DNA from: Amycolatopsis tucumanensis
GTDB taxonomy: Bacteria > Actinomycetota > Actinomycetes > Mycobacteriales > Pseudonocardiaceae
Assembly (NCBI RefSeq): GCF_021654135.1
Contig: NZ_JAKGSD010000001.1
Coordinates: forward strand, 124,001-188,000
DNA length: 64,000 nucleotides
Direction of reading: 5' to 3'
The translations under genes were made by a program, and so were the position numbers. Below are positions 1 through 8,196 of this stretch, piece after piece (the stretch's first letter is position 1; each line of letters starts with the position of its first letter). A model generated the notes under the pieces. It ran no database searches and was not told the DNA's origin. It saw nothing but the letters and a program-made list of their open reading frames with translations.

Positions 1-945
1 ATGGTCGAGCCCGCCCTGCAGCCCGCCGAGGTGGACCGCTGGATCGACGACCTGGTGCGGCCCATCGCGCGCCGCTACCTGGAGCGGTTCGAAAACGACG
101 GGCACGCCGAACTGGTGGCGCAGTACTGCGAGCCGGTCAGCGTCCGCTCGCTCGGCGACCTGCTCGGCCTGCAGGAGGTCGACTCGGACAAGCTGCGCGA
201 GTGGTTCGCCAAGCTGAACCGCTCGTTCACCAACGCCGCCGTCGACGAGAACGGCGAGTTCGCCAACCCCGAGGGCTTCGCCGAGGGCGACCAGGCCAAG
301 GCCGAGATCCGCGCCGTCGTCGACCCGCTGATCGACAAGTGGATCGAGCACCCCGACGACAGCGCCATCTCGCACTGGCTGCACGACGGCATGCCGCCCG
401 GCCAGACCCGCGACCGCGAGTACATCTACCCGACGATCTACGTGTACCTGCTCGGCGCGATGCAGGAACCCGGCCACGGCATGGCCTCCACCCTGGTCGG
501 CCTGTTCAGCAGGCCCGAGCAGCTGGAAGAGGTCGTCGACGACCCCACGCTGATCCCGCGGGCGATCGCCGAGGGCCTGCGGTGGACCTCGCCGATCTGG
601 TCGGCCACCGCCCGCATCTCCACCAAGCCGGTGACCATCGCCGGGGTCGACCTGCCCGCCGGCACGCCGGTGATGCTCTCCTACGGCTCGGCCAACCACG
701 ACACCGGCAAGTACGAGGCGCCCTCGCAGTACGACCTGCACCGCCCGCCGCTGCCGCACCTCGCCTTCGGCGCGGGCAACCACGCGTGCGCGGGCATCTA
801 CTTCGCCAACCACGTCATGCGGATCGCGCTGGAGGAGCTGTTCGAGGCCATCCCGAACCTGGAGCGCGACACCCGCGAGGGCGTCGAGTTCTGGGGCTGG
901 GGCTTCCGCGGCCCCACCTCGCTGCACGTCACCTGGGAGGTGTGA
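1..945 (+). CDS. gcoA: Guaiacol O-demethylase cytochrome P450 GcoA (CYP255A), 5' end missing
   Basis: Haem-thiolate monooxygenase that O-demethylates guaiacol and related methoxyaromatics to catechols, releasing formaldehyde. The visible 314 residues lack the N-terminal ~93 of a ~407-residue GcoA, so the ATG at base 1 is an internal methionine. The haem-binding loop [10 protein letters not shown] carries the ligand Cys263, which becomes Cys356 in full-length numbering and agrees with GcoA. The ExxR motif is E191-R194. F76 corresponds to the active-site F169 of GcoA. The I-helix reads GAMQEPGHG (about residues 152-160) instead of the usual acid-threonine pair. The gene ends 1 bp before gcoB, its reductase, so the two form a two-component P450 system. 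Recognition rests on near-identity to my memory of the Amycolatopsis protein. Confidence 0.95.
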
Positions 946-946
946 G

Positions 947-1951
947 GTGACGTTCGCGGTCAGCGTCGGGGGCAGGCGGGTCGACTGCGAGCCCGGCCAG
1001 ACCCTGCTCGAGGCGTTCCTGCGCGGCGGGATGTGGATGCCCAACTCGTGCAACCAGGGCACCTGCGGCACCTGCAAGCTCCAGGTGCTCTCCGGCGAGG
1101 TCGACCACGGCGCCGCCCCGGAGGACACCCTCAGCGCCGAGGAACGCGCGTCCGGACTGGCGCTCGCCTGCCAGGCCCGTCCGCTCGCCGACACGGAGGT
1201 GCGCAGCACCGCCGACGCCGGGCGCGTCACGCACCCGCTGCGCGACCTGACGGCCACCGTGCTGGAGGTCGCCGACATCGCGCGCGACACCCGGCGGGTG
1301 CTGCTGGGCCTGGCCGAGCCGCTGGCGTTCGAGGCCGGGCAGTACGTCGAGCTGGTCGTGCCCGGCTCCGGCGCGCGGCGGCAGTACTCGCTGGCCAACA
1401 CCGCCGACGAGGACAAGGTGCTGGAGCTGCACGTCCGGCGCGTGCCCGGTGGGGTCGCCACCGACGGCTGGCTCTTCGACGGGCTCGCCGCCGGCGACCG
1501 GGTCGAGGCGACCGGGCCGCTCGGCGACTTCCACCTGCCGCCGCCGGACGAAGACGACGGCGGCCCGATGGTGCTCATCGGCGGCGGCACCGGGCTGGCG
1601 CCGCTGGTGGGCATCGCCCGCACCGCGCTGGCCCGGCACCCGTCGCGCGAGGTGTTGCTGTACCACGGGGTGCGCGGCGCGGCGGACCTGTACGACCTCG
1701 GCCGGTTCGCCGAGATCGCGGAGGAGCACCCGGGTTTCCGGTTCGTGCCGGTGCTGTCGGACGAGCCGGATCCGGCGTACCGCGGCGGTTTCCCGACCGA
1801 CGCGTTCGTCGAAGACGTCCCCAGTGGACGCGGCTGGTCCGGCTGGCTGTGCGGCCCGCCGGCGATGGTCGAGGCCGGGGTGAAGGCGTTCAAACGGCGG
1901 CGCATGTCGCCGCGGCGGATCCACCGGGAGAAGTTCACGCCGGCCTCGTGA
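947..1951 (+). CDS. gcoB: GcoB reductase (2Fe-2S ferredoxin-FAD-NADH), partner of GcoA
   Basis: A 334-residue electron-transfer protein delivering NADH electrons to the P450. The N-terminal plant-type ferredoxin domain has cluster ligands C35, C40, C43 and C75. It is followed by a ferredoxin-NADP-reductase-like FAD domain (RQYS at 145-148) and an NAD-binding domain (IGGGTGLAPL near 207-216). The order ferredoxin-FAD-NAD and the length match GcoB of Amycolatopsis. The GTG start overlaps the region just after the gcoA stop, implying translational coupling. The last 17 bp overlap the convergent DUF1905 gene. Confidence 0.95.
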   Translation: MTFAVSVGGRRVDCEPGQTLLEAFLRGGMWMPNSCNQGTCGTCKLQVLSGEVDHGAAPEDTLSAEERASGLALACQARPLADTEVRSTADAGRVTHPLRDLTATVLEVADIARDTRRVLLGLAEPLAFEAGQYVELVVPGSGARRQYSLANTADEDKVLELHVRRVPGGVATDGWLFDGLAAGDRVEATGPLGDFHLPPPDEDDGGPMVLIGGGTGLAPLVGIARTALARHPSREVLLYHGVRGAADLYDLGRFAEIAEEHPGFRFVPVLSDEPDPAYRGGFPTDAFVEDVPSGRGWSGWLCGPPAMVEAGVKAFKRRRMSPRRIHREKFTPAS

Positions 1952-2243
1952 GGACTTCGAGGGTGACGGCCGTGGTATCGCCCGGGTGCAGGTCCTCGGC
2001 TTCCCGGACGGCGCGTTTGACCGGCAGCACGTAGCAGCCGCGCGCCTTGTCCGGGAAGACCGAGGTCGTCCACGTGGTCGCGCCGACCCGGGCGCGCACC
2101 CGCACGGACCCGAAGCCCGGGCGGCTGCCCTCGGTGAGGTCGCTGATCTCGTCCGAGGCGTCCGCGGGCAGGCTCACGAACGTCCAGGTGTCGGCGCGCC
2201 GCGCGTCCCACACCCAGAGCTCCGCGTCGAAGACGATGTCCAC
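1935..2243 (-). CDS. DUF1905 domain protein
   Basis: A 102-residue protein starting MDIVFDAELWVWD and containing the DUF1905 pattern (GFGSVRVRARVG, then an FPDKARGCYVLPVK segment). The family is small, cytoplasmic and has no established biochemical role. It is often fused or adjacent to YdeI/OmpD-associated domains, but no such domain is present here. The 3' end overlaps gcoB tail-to-tail by 17 bp. It is transcribed away from the alpha/beta hydrolase at 2307. Confidence 0.8.
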   Translation of the reverse strand: MDIVFDAELWVWDARRADTWTFVSLPADASDEISDLTEGSRPGFGSVRVRARVGATTWTTSVFPDKARGCYVLPVKRAVREAEDLHPGDTTAVTLEVLTRPA

Positions 2244-2306
2244 CCGCGGAGCGTCTCACGCGGCACCGACAGTTTCGGAGCGTGCGGGCCGCGGTACCCG
2301 TTCCCG

Positions 2307-3053
2307 GTGATCACGCACCAGTTCACCGGGGCGGCAGGCACCCGGATGCACGCCGAGGTGACCGGGCCGGCGGGCGCGCCGGAGGTGGTGTGCGTGCACG
2401 GGCTGGGCTGCTCGCACCGGTACTTCCGCCCGCTGGCGCGCACGCTGGGGGAGCGGCTGCGGGTGAGCGCGCCGGACCTGCCAGGTTTCGGCCGCACGCC
2501 GGGGCCGCGCCGGGCGCTGGACGTGCGCGGGTTGTCGGCGGCGCTGGCGGAGTGGCTGCGGGAGACCGGGCGGGGCGGTTCGGTGCTGGTCGCGAACTCG
2601 GCGGGCTGCCAGATCGTGGTGGACCTGGCCGTGCACGCGCCGGAGCTGCTCGGCCCGGTGGTGCTGATCGGCCCGAGCACCGACCGGACGGCGCCGTCGC
2701 TGGTGCGCCAGCTCAGCCGGCTCGTGGCCGACGCTCCGCGGGAACGGCCGTCGCTGCTGGTGGTGCTCGCGTGGGACTACCTGGTGTGCGGGCCCCGGCG
2801 GCTGCTCGCCACCGCCCGGCACCTGCGGGACGACCCCGTCGAGGTGAAGCTGCCGCACCTGACCACCCCCGCGGTGGTCGTGCGCGGCAGCCGGGACCCG
2901 ATCGCGTCCCGGGCGTGGGCGCAGCAGATGGCGGCGCGGCTGCCCGCCGGCCGGTACGCGGAGGTTCCGGGCCATGCGCACGCGCTGAACCACTCGGCGC
3001 CGGCGGAGGTGGCGGGGCTGGTCGAGTCGTTGGTGGGGAGTGCGCCGCGGTGA
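2307..3053 (+). CDS. Alpha/beta hydrolase
   Basis: A 248-residue alpha/beta-hydrolase-fold enzyme. The oxyanion region HGLGCSHRYF follows strand 3. The nucleophile elbow reads VANSAGCQ, so the first glycine of G-x-S-x-G is replaced by alanine-asparagine context. A late DP acid (SRDPIAS) and a histidine near GHAHALNHS complete a plausible triad. The start is the GTG at 2307; an ATG at 2346 would cut into the first strand. Substrate unknown. It ends 1 bp from the convergent TfoX-like gene. Confidence 0.75.
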   Translation: MITHQFTGAAGTRMHAEVTGPAGAPEVVCVHGLGCSHRYFRPLARTLGERLRVSAPDLPGFGRTPGPRRALDVRGLSAALAEWLRETGRGGSVLVANSAGCQIVVDLAVHAPELLGPVVLIGPSTDRTAPSLVRQLSRLVADAPRERPSLLVVLAWDYLVCGPRRLLATARHLRDDPVEVKLPHLTTPAVVVRGSRDPIASRAWAQQMAARLPAGRYAEVPGHAHALNHSAPAEVAGLVESLVGSAPR

Positions 3054-3054
3054 T

Positions 3055-3387
3055 TCAGTCCTTGGCGGGAAGCGCACCGGCGTAGGACACGCCCCGCGTC
3101 ACCCACTCGCGGAGCCGCGCCGCGGTCCGGACGACCGCGGCGTCCACCCGGAGCCATCCGCGCATCTCGCGGCCGCGCATCACCATCGGCTGGACGCCCT
3201 CGCCGAGGAGGCGCTCACCCTCGTCCGGCTCGACGCGCACCAGCAGGCCGCCTTCCGAACTGGCCGCGACGGCCATGTTGCCGTGGACGAGGAACGCCAG
3301 CCCGCCGAACATCCACTTTTCCCGCACACCGTCCACACCGGACAACTGTTCCCGGACGCGGTCGGCGAGTTCGTGGTCGTAGGCCAT
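3055..3387 (-). CDS. TfoX/Sxy N-terminal domain protein
   Basis: A 110-residue protein with the TfoX N-terminal domain signature (KWMFGGLAFLVHGNMAVAAS, then a late MRGWLRVD segment). In gammaproteobacteria TfoX/Sxy activates competence genes. The isolated domain in actinobacteria has no known role and lacks the C-terminal domain. It lies 9 bp downstream of the LysR-substrate-domain gene on the same strand, so the two are probably cotranscribed. Confidence 0.85.
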   Translation of the reverse strand: MAYDHELADRVREQLSGVDGVREKWMFGGLAFLVHGNMAVAASSEGGLLVRVEPDEGERLLGEGVQPMVMRGREMRGWLRVDAAVVRTAARLREWVTRGVSYAGALPAKD

Positions 3388-3396
3388 GTGCCAGTA

Positions 3397-4104
3397 TCAC
3401 CGCCGCTTGGGCTTGCCGCGCTTGGTGGGGCGGCGGGGCTGGTTCCGGCGCGGCGCCGGCTTGCGCTCCTCCGCGGGGCGCTTCGCCTTCGACTGCTTCG
3501 GCGCCGGCGGCCGTCCGCGGGTGCTGTTGACCGTGCGGCCGCGGACGATGCCGATGAACAGCTCCATCTCCTCGGTCGTCTCGTCCTCCAGCCAGGACAG
3601 CGCGACCCGAGACTGGGGGACGCCGGTGACCGGCCGGTACGTGAGGTCCCGCCGGTGGTGCAACCGGGCGAGCGACTGCGGCACCACCAGCACCCCGACA
3701 CCGGCCGCGACGAGTTCGATCGCGTCGCCGGTGGTGGCGGGGCGTTCGAGCGCCGGCTTGCCGGGCGGGTGCGCCCAGTCCAGGGTGTCGTCGAGCGGGT
3801 GCAGCACCAGCTCGTCGGCGAGGTCGTCGGCGGTGATCTCGTCCGCCGCGGCGATCAGGTGGTCCTTCGGCACGACCACGACCGTCGTCTCGGTGTAGAG
3901 GGGGATGGCGTGCAGGCCGTCGCGGTCGGTGGGCAGGCGCAGCAGCACCGCGTCGAGCTCGCGGTCGCGGACCCGTCCGGCCGCCTCCGCGGCGGTGACC
4001 TGCACCAGCTCCAGCGGGACGGCGGGGCTGCGCTCCGCCCAGATCCGCACCCACTTGCCGGGTGTCACCCCGGGCACGTACCCGAGCGTGAAGGACTCTG
4101 CCAC
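3397..4104 (-). CDS. LysR substrate-binding-domain protein lacking an HTH
   Basis: A 235-residue protein that aligns with the periplasmic-binding-like effector domain of LysR regulators: an early strand (FTLGYVPG), a hinge crossing, and the segment GDAIELVAAGVGVLVVPQSL. There is no N-terminal winged helix, and the 131 bp upstream have no room for one. The last ~55 residues form a Lys/Arg/Pro-rich tail (ending RRPTKRGKPKRR) that could bind nucleic acid nonspecifically. The start is GTG. It is divergent from the SRPBCC-ArsR pair. Function unknown. Confidence 0.75.
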   Translation of the reverse strand: MAESFTLGYVPGVTPGKWVRIWAERSPAVPLELVQVTAAEAAGRVRDRELDAVLLRLPTDRDGLHAIPLYTETTVVVVPKDHLIAAADEITADDLADELVLHPLDDTLDWAHPPGKPALERPATTGDAIELVAAGVGVLVVPQSLARLHHRRDLTYRPVTGVPQSRVALSWLEDETTEEMELFIGIVRGRTVNSTRGRPPAPKQSKAKRPAEERKPAPRRNQPRRPTKRGKPKRR

Positions 4105-4174
4105 CCGGCCAGGCTACCGGGCGTGACCGGCGTCGTTATCCGGGACAGCCGAACCGGGGGATCCGGCGGAACGG

Positions 4175-4221
4175 TTGACGCAACTATCCGGTTGCCATAG
4201 TGTGGCAACCAAGAAGTTGCG
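4175..4221 (+). promoter_or_regulatory. Promoter with nested double-dyad operator (ArsR site)
   Basis: A -35-like TTGACG (4175-4180) and a -10-like TAGTGT (4198-4203) are 17 bp apart. Two concentric inverted repeats are centred on 4200: inner arms GGTTGCCA (4190-4197) and TGGCAACC (4203-4210), outer arms CGCAACT (4179-4185) and AGTTGCG (4215-4221). All arms match perfectly, and the dyads cover the spacer and -10. Autorepression by the ArsR protein at 4657 is inferred. A ribosome-binding site, AGGAGG, precedes the ATG at 4236. Confidence 0.75.
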
Positions 4222-4235
4222 ACACAGGAGGCGTC

Positions 4236-4667
4236 ATGGCGTTCCCGGACCGCATCGAGCGCGTCGTCGAGCTCGGTCACCCGCCCGCGAAGGTGTGGGC
4301 CGCGCTCACCACCGCCGAGGGGCTCGGCACCTGGTTCGGCCAGGAGGCGTCGATCGACCTGCGGCCCGGCGGCGCGGGGGAGCTGAAGTGGGACAACGGT
4401 TTCCGTCAGGACCTGCGCGTCGAGCGGGTCGAGGAGCCACGGGTCTTCGGCTTCACCTGGCGGATCTACGGCCTGCCCGACGACGACCCGCGCCGGACCT
4501 ACGTGGAGTTCACCCTCGAACCGGACGGCGAGGGCACGCGGCTCACCGTCGTGGAGACCGGGTTCGCCCAGCTGCCGGACGACGCGCACCGCGAGGCGTT
4601 CGACGGCAACACCGGGGGCTGGGCGCGGGAACTGGACGAACTGGCCGGCTACCTCGATGCAGCGTGA
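4236..4667 (+). CDS. SRPBCC/AHSA1-type START-domain protein
   Basis: A 143-residue helix-grip protein of the activator-of-Hsp90-ATPase-like SRPBCC family (RVVELGHPPAKVWAALTTAE at the N-terminus, GWARELDELAGYL at the C-terminal helix). Such proteins bind hydrophobic ligands. Paired with an ArsR regulator they are common in actinobacteria, but ligands are rarely known. The start at 4236 has a strong AGGAGG. The 3' end overlaps the ArsR gene by 11 bp, so expression is coupled and probably autoregulated through the upstream dyad. Confidence 0.88.
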   Translation: MAFPDRIERVVELGHPPAKVWAALTTAEGLGTWFGQEASIDLRPGGAGELKWDNGFRQDLRVERVEEPRVFGFTWRIYGLPDDDPRRTYVEFTLEPDGEGTRLTVVETGFAQLPDDAHREAFDGNTGGWARELDELAGYLDAA

Positions 4668-4992
4668 TGCCGAGGCCGTCGCCGAGCAGGTCTTCGCCGC
4701 GCTGGCCGATCCGACGCGGCGGGCGATCCTGGCCGAGCTGGCCGCGCGGGGCCCGGCCACGGCCACCGACCTCGCCGGCCGCCTGCCGATCACCCGGCAG
4801 GGCGTCGCCAAGCACCTCGCCCTGCTCGCCGAGGCCGGGCTCGTCACGGCCGAGCCGGGGGAGCGGCGGCGGGTCCGCTACCGCCTCCGGACGGCCCCGA
4901 TGCAGGTGGCGCAACAGTTCCTGGCCGCGCTGGCCCGCGACTGGGACAACCCGCTGGCGAAACTGCGCGACCAGCTGGACGGCACAGCGTGA
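4657..4992 (+). CDS. ArsR-family winged-helix repressor
   Basis: A 111-residue ArsR/SmtB-type regulator: ALADPTRRAILAELAARGP leads into the helix-turn-helix (ATDLAGRLPITRQGVAKHLALL) and a beta wing (PGERRRVRYRL). No metal-binding cysteine motif is present, so it is not a metal sensor of the ELCVCDL type. This is typical of ArsR proteins coexpressed with SRPBCC partners. It overlaps the preceding gene and likely binds the dyad operator at 4179-4221. Confidence 0.9.
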   Translation: MQRDAEAVAEQVFAALADPTRRAILAELAARGPATATDLAGRLPITRQGVAKHLALLAEAGLVTAEPGERRRVRYRLRTAPMQVAQQFLAALARDWDNPLAKLRDQLDGTA

Positions 4993-5019
4993 TCATCCGA
5001 AGTGGAAGGTGGAGAACCG

Positions 5020-5700
5020 ATGAGGACACCCCCGATCGTCTCGCGACAGGAGTGGCAGGCCGCGTGGGAGGAGCTCCTGGTCAAGGAGAAGGAGCTGACG
5101 CGGGCGAAGGACGCGATGGCCGCCGCGCGGCGCCGCATGCCGTGGACCGAAGTGGACCGGGACTACCGGTTCGACGGCCCGGACGGGCCGGTGGATCTGC
5201 TCGGCCTGTTCGACGGCCGTCGTCAGCTGATCGTCTACCGGGCGTTCCTCGAGCCCGGCGTGCACGGCTGGCCCGGCCACGCCTGCGTCGGCTGCTCGAT
5301 GGTGGCCGACCAGGTCGCGCACCCCGCCCATCTGAACGCCCGCGACACCACGCTGGTGTTCGCCTCGCGCGCGCCGCAGCCCGACATCGCGCGGGTCAAG
5401 GCGCGGATGGGCTGGACGATGCCCTGGTACACCATCCTGGACGACTTCGACGCCGACTTCGGGGTGGCCGAGTACCACGGCACGAACGCCTTCATCCGCG
5501 AGGGCGACCGCGTGTTCCGCACCTACTTCGTCAACAACCGCGGCGACGAGGCGATGGGCGGCACCTGGAGCTACCTCGACATCACGGCGCTGGGCAGGCA
5601 GGAGACGTGGGAGGACTCGCCGGAGGGCTACCCGCAGACGCCGCCCTACGAGTGGTGGCACTGGCACGACGACTACCCGGCGCGTCAGCCGTCCGCCTGA
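5020..5700 (+). CDS. DUF899 thioredoxin-like protein
   Basis: A 226-residue cytoplasmic protein of the DUF899 family, a thioredoxin-fold group. The conserved early RRRMPWTEVDRDYRF and central HACVGCSMVADQ (CxxC-like pair) are visible, as is the C-terminal YEWWHWHDDY. The family is predicted to be redox-active, but reactions are unproven. ATG 5020 follows a GGTGGAG ribosome-binding site, which favours it over the GTG at 5002. It lies 27 bp after the ArsR gene and may be part of the same transcript. The stop codon sits in the loop of a 7-bp hairpin. Confidence 0.85.
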   Translation: MRTPPIVSRQEWQAAWEELLVKEKELTRAKDAMAAARRRMPWTEVDRDYRFDGPDGPVDLLGLFDGRRQLIVYRAFLEPGVHGWPGHACVGCSMVADQVAHPAHLNARDTTLVFASRAPQPDIARVKARMGWTMPWYTILDDFDADFGVAEYHGTNAFIREGDRVFRTYFVNNRGDEAMGGTWSYLDITALGRQETWEDSPEGYPQTPPYEWWHWHDDYPARQPSA

Positions 5701-5707
5701 GGCGGAC
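5691..5707 (+). terminator. Hairpin at the end of the DUF899 gene
   Basis: GTCCGCC (5691-5697) and GGCGGAC (5701-5707) form a perfect 7-bp stem whose loop is the TGA stop codon. There is no T-tract. It could terminate transcription between the convergent DUF899 and TMEM175 genes. Confidence 0.4.
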
Positions 5708-5734
5708 CATCGCCGCGGCGTGGTAGCACGAGGC

Positions 5735-6331
5735 TCAGCGGTAGCGGAAGCGGGCCAGCTGAGGTGGGACGAACAACAGCAGCAGCGAGTAGTAACCGGC
5801 GGCGGGCACTAGCGCGGACAGCACGAACGCCACCGCCAGGGCGACGGCGGCGCCCACCGAGTTGAACACCCAGCGGCCGTCGATCGCCGAGGCGTCGCGG
5901 GCCAGCCCGGGGGTGCGCCGGACCACCAGCGTCATCGCTGTGAGGCACAGTGTGTTGGCCAGGACCGTGCCGATGTAGAACAGCACCACGAACTCGTCCT
6001 CGCCGTAGGCGCCGGTGAGCTCGCTCGGGAACGGCAGCACCGCGACGGTCAGCAGCCACGCGATGTTCAGCCACATCACGGCCGCGTTGACAGCGCGGAC
6101 CTGCTCGAACAGGTGGTGATGGCTCAGCCACTGACGGGCGATCACCACGAAGCTCAGCAGGAAGCTCACGATCTGCCAGCGGTTGCCGCTGATCGCCTCG
6201 GCCGCCGGCTGCCCGTCGACCACCAGCTCGGACACCGAGTCGGCCAGGGGGAGCACCAGCAGCGTCATCGCGATCGCCACGACCGCGTCGGAGAAGAAGA
6301 CCAGCCGCTCGGCCGGCCGCAGCGCGCTCAC
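5735..6331 (-). CDS. TMEM175-family (DUF1211) potassium channel-like membrane protein
   Basis: A 198-residue integral membrane protein. The first helix carries the family pore motif (RLVFFSDAVVAIAMTLLVLP), compared with FSDGVFAIAITLL in characterised TMEM175 channels. About six hydrophobic segments follow, and the length fits a single bacterial repeat unit that tetramerises. Potassium conductance is inferred from family. The GTG start overlaps the stop of the upstream LysR gene by 4 bp, suggesting cotranscription. The protein ends QLARFRYR. Confidence 0.85.
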   Translation of the reverse strand: MSALRPAERLVFFSDAVVAIAMTLLVLPLADSVSELVVDGQPAAEAISGNRWQIVSFLLSFVVIARQWLSHHHLFEQVRAVNAAVMWLNIAWLLTVAVLPFPSELTGAYGEDEFVVLFYIGTVLANTLCLTAMTLVVRRTPGLARDASAIDGRWVFNSVGAAVALAVAFVLSALVPAAGYYSLLLLFVPPQLARFRYR

Positions 6332-7293
6332 GGGCGGTCCGACTGGCGCACCGCCTGGCGGGCCACCTGCCGCAGCCAGCGGTGCGCCTCGTCGTGTTCC
6401 TTGCGCTCGTCCCACCACATGATCTCCACGATGGGCGGCGGGTCGCCGGGGCACTCCAGGATCCGCAGGTCCGACCGGCCGGCCAGGTAGCGCGTCAGCC
6501 GCCGCTGCATGACCGCGATCCGGTCGGTCCCGGCGATGAAGTACGGCGTCGCCTGGTAGCTGTCCACCCGCACCGCCACCCGGGGACGCGCGGACAGCCT
6601 CGCCATCAGCGGCCCCAGCGGCGACGTGGCCGGATAACCGCCGTCCGGGTGGTGCGGCACCACCCACGGCAGCCGCTCCAGGTCGGACAGCTCCAGCCGG
6701 TCGCCGACCGGGTTGTCGGCCGACACCACGCACACCCAGCGGTCCCGGAACAGCTCCAGCGAGTTGATCCCGGGCGCGTGCAGCTCGGGCTTCGCGGCGC
6801 AGATCATCGCGTCGATCAGCCGCAGCGTCTCCGGGATGTCGGCGGGCAGCCGCTCCCGCACCACCCGCACGTGCATCCGGATGTTCGGCCCCGCGGCGTA
6901 CATCGCCGCCGACAGCTGCTCTCCGTAGGCGGCGAGCACGTAGTCGGGCATCAGCAGGGTGAACTCGCGCTCCGAGGACTCCGGGTCGAAGCCGGGCGTG
7001 GTGGCGAACAACCGTTCCAGGCTGGCGCACAACGGCTCCACCTGCCCGGCCAGCTGCGCCGCCAGCGGGGACAGCACATAGGAGCCGCGGGACCGGATCA
7101 GCAGCTGGTCGTCGAAGTGGCGGCGCAGCCGGGACAGCGCCGCGCTGGCCGTCGGCTGGCTCACGCCCACCCGCTCGGCCGCCCGGGTCACGTTGCGCTC
7201 GCGCAGCAGCTCCCGCAGGAACACCAGGAGATTCAGGTCCAGGCTCGCCAGCGACAAGGAGCGTCGTGTCACCTTGCGGACGGCCGAACCCAT
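6328..7293 (-). CDS. LysR-type transcriptional regulator
   Basis: A 321-residue LTTR. The winged helix lies at about residues 18-75 (DLNLLVFLRELLRERNVTRA, then VGVSQPTASAALSRLRRHFD), followed by a two-lobed effector domain. ATG 7293 is chosen because the HTH begins soon after it. It lies 31 bp downstream of the dehalogenase-like gene on the same strand, so it may close the Rieske-amidohydrolase operon and control it. A LysR-type box (10861-10875) lies upstream of that operon. The effector is unknown. Confidence 0.88.
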   Translation of the reverse strand: MGSAVRKVTRRSLSLASLDLNLLVFLRELLRERNVTRAAERVGVSQPTASAALSRLRRHFDDQLLIRSRGSYVLSPLAAQLAGQVEPLCASLERLFATTPGFDPESSEREFTLLMPDYVLAAYGEQLSAAMYAAGPNIRMHVRVVRERLPADIPETLRLIDAMICAAKPELHAPGINSLELFRDRWVCVVSADNPVGDRLELSDLERLPWVVPHHPDGGYPATSPLGPLMARLSARPRVAVRVDSYQATPYFIAGTDRIAVMQRRLTRYLAGRSDLRILECPGDPPPIVEIMWWDERKEHDEAHRWLRQVARQAVRQSDRP

Positions 7294-7324
7294 GGATCCA
7301 TTAGGAGCCGGGCGCGATCGGGTG

Positions 7325-8194
7325 TCAAGGATCTTGCCGTGTGGCGGAAAGGAACTTCCGCAGCGCCCCGGCGGTCTCGGCGGGACGCTCCTCGGCGAGG
7401 TAGTGGCCGCAGTCCAGCGCGGTCCCGGTGACCCGCGGGGCCCACGGCCGCCACACGGCGAGCACGTCATCGGTCCTCCCCAGCGGTCCGGCCGCGCCCC
7501 ACAGCACCAGCGTGGGGCAGGTGATCTCCCGCCGGCCCCGGTCGGCTTCGTCGTCGGCCCGGTCCACGGTGGCGCCCGCGCGGTAGTCCTGGCACATCGC
7601 GTGCACGACCGACGGCCGCCGGTAAGCCGCCCGGTAGGCGCGCAGTGCCGCCTCGGCGAAGATCCCGTCCGCGCCGCGCAGGAAGAACGCGTCCGGGTCG
7701 GCGGCGATCAGCCGTTCCGGCAGGTCACCCGGCTGGGCGAGGAAGAACCAGTGCCACGCCGACCTGGCGAACTCCGCGTCCACGCGGGCCAGCACGTCGG
7801 CCGTGGGCAGGATGTCCAGCACGGCCAGCGCGGTCACCGCGTCCGGGTGGTCGAGCGCGAGCCGGTAGGCGCAGCGCCCGCCCCGGTCGTGCCCGGCGAC
7901 GGCGAAGCGGCGGAACCCGAGCCGGCCCATCACCGAGACCAGCTCGCGCGCCATCGCCCGCTTGCCGAACGCCGCCACGTCGCCGCCGGGCGCCACGCTG
8001 TCCCCGTAACCGGGCAGGTCCGCGGCGATGACCGTGTGGTCGCGGGCCAGCTCGGGCGCGACCAGGTGCCACATGGCCGAGGTCTGCGGGTAGCCGTGCA
8101 GCAGCAGCACCGGCGGGCCGCTGCCGCCGGTGCGGACCCGGACCCGTCCGCCCGCCGGTGTCGCCACGTCCTGGCAGGTGAACCCGGCGAACAC
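7325..8194 (-). CDS. Alpha/beta hydrolase, fluoroacetate-dehalogenase-like
   Basis: A 289-residue alpha/beta hydrolase resembling fluoroacetate dehalogenases. The oxyanion motif is HGYPQTSAMWH. The nucleophile elbow GHDRGGR places Asp103 followed by Arg104 and Arg107, the carboxylate-binding pair of the family. The segment AWHWFFLAQP holds the His-Trp halide-binding pair, DYRAG the third halide contact, and CGHYLAEE the catalytic histidine. The GTG start lies 2 bp after the upstream stop. The substrate is inferred. Related enzymes include epoxide hydrolases, but those lack the paired arginines and His-Trp. Confidence 0.82.
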   Translation of the reverse strand: MFAGFTCQDVATPAGGRVRVRTGGSGPPVLLLHGYPQTSAMWHLVAPELARDHTVIAADLPGYGDSVAPGGDVAAFGKRAMARELVSVMGRLGFRRFAVAGHDRGGRCAYRLALDHPDAVTALAVLDILPTADVLARVDAEFARSAWHWFFLAQPGDLPERLIAADPDAFFLRGADGIFAEAALRAYRAAYRRPSVVHAMCQDYRAGATVDRADDEADRGRREITCPTLVLWGAAGPLGRTDDVLAVWRPWAPRVTGTALDCGHYLAEERPAETAGALRKFLSATRQDP

Positions 8195-8196
8195 GG

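Noticed and set aside
1..3. ATG at the first base as a true gcoA start
   Set aside because: The haem cysteine is residue 263 here but 356 in full-length GcoA, so about 93 residues are missing and this ATG is internal.
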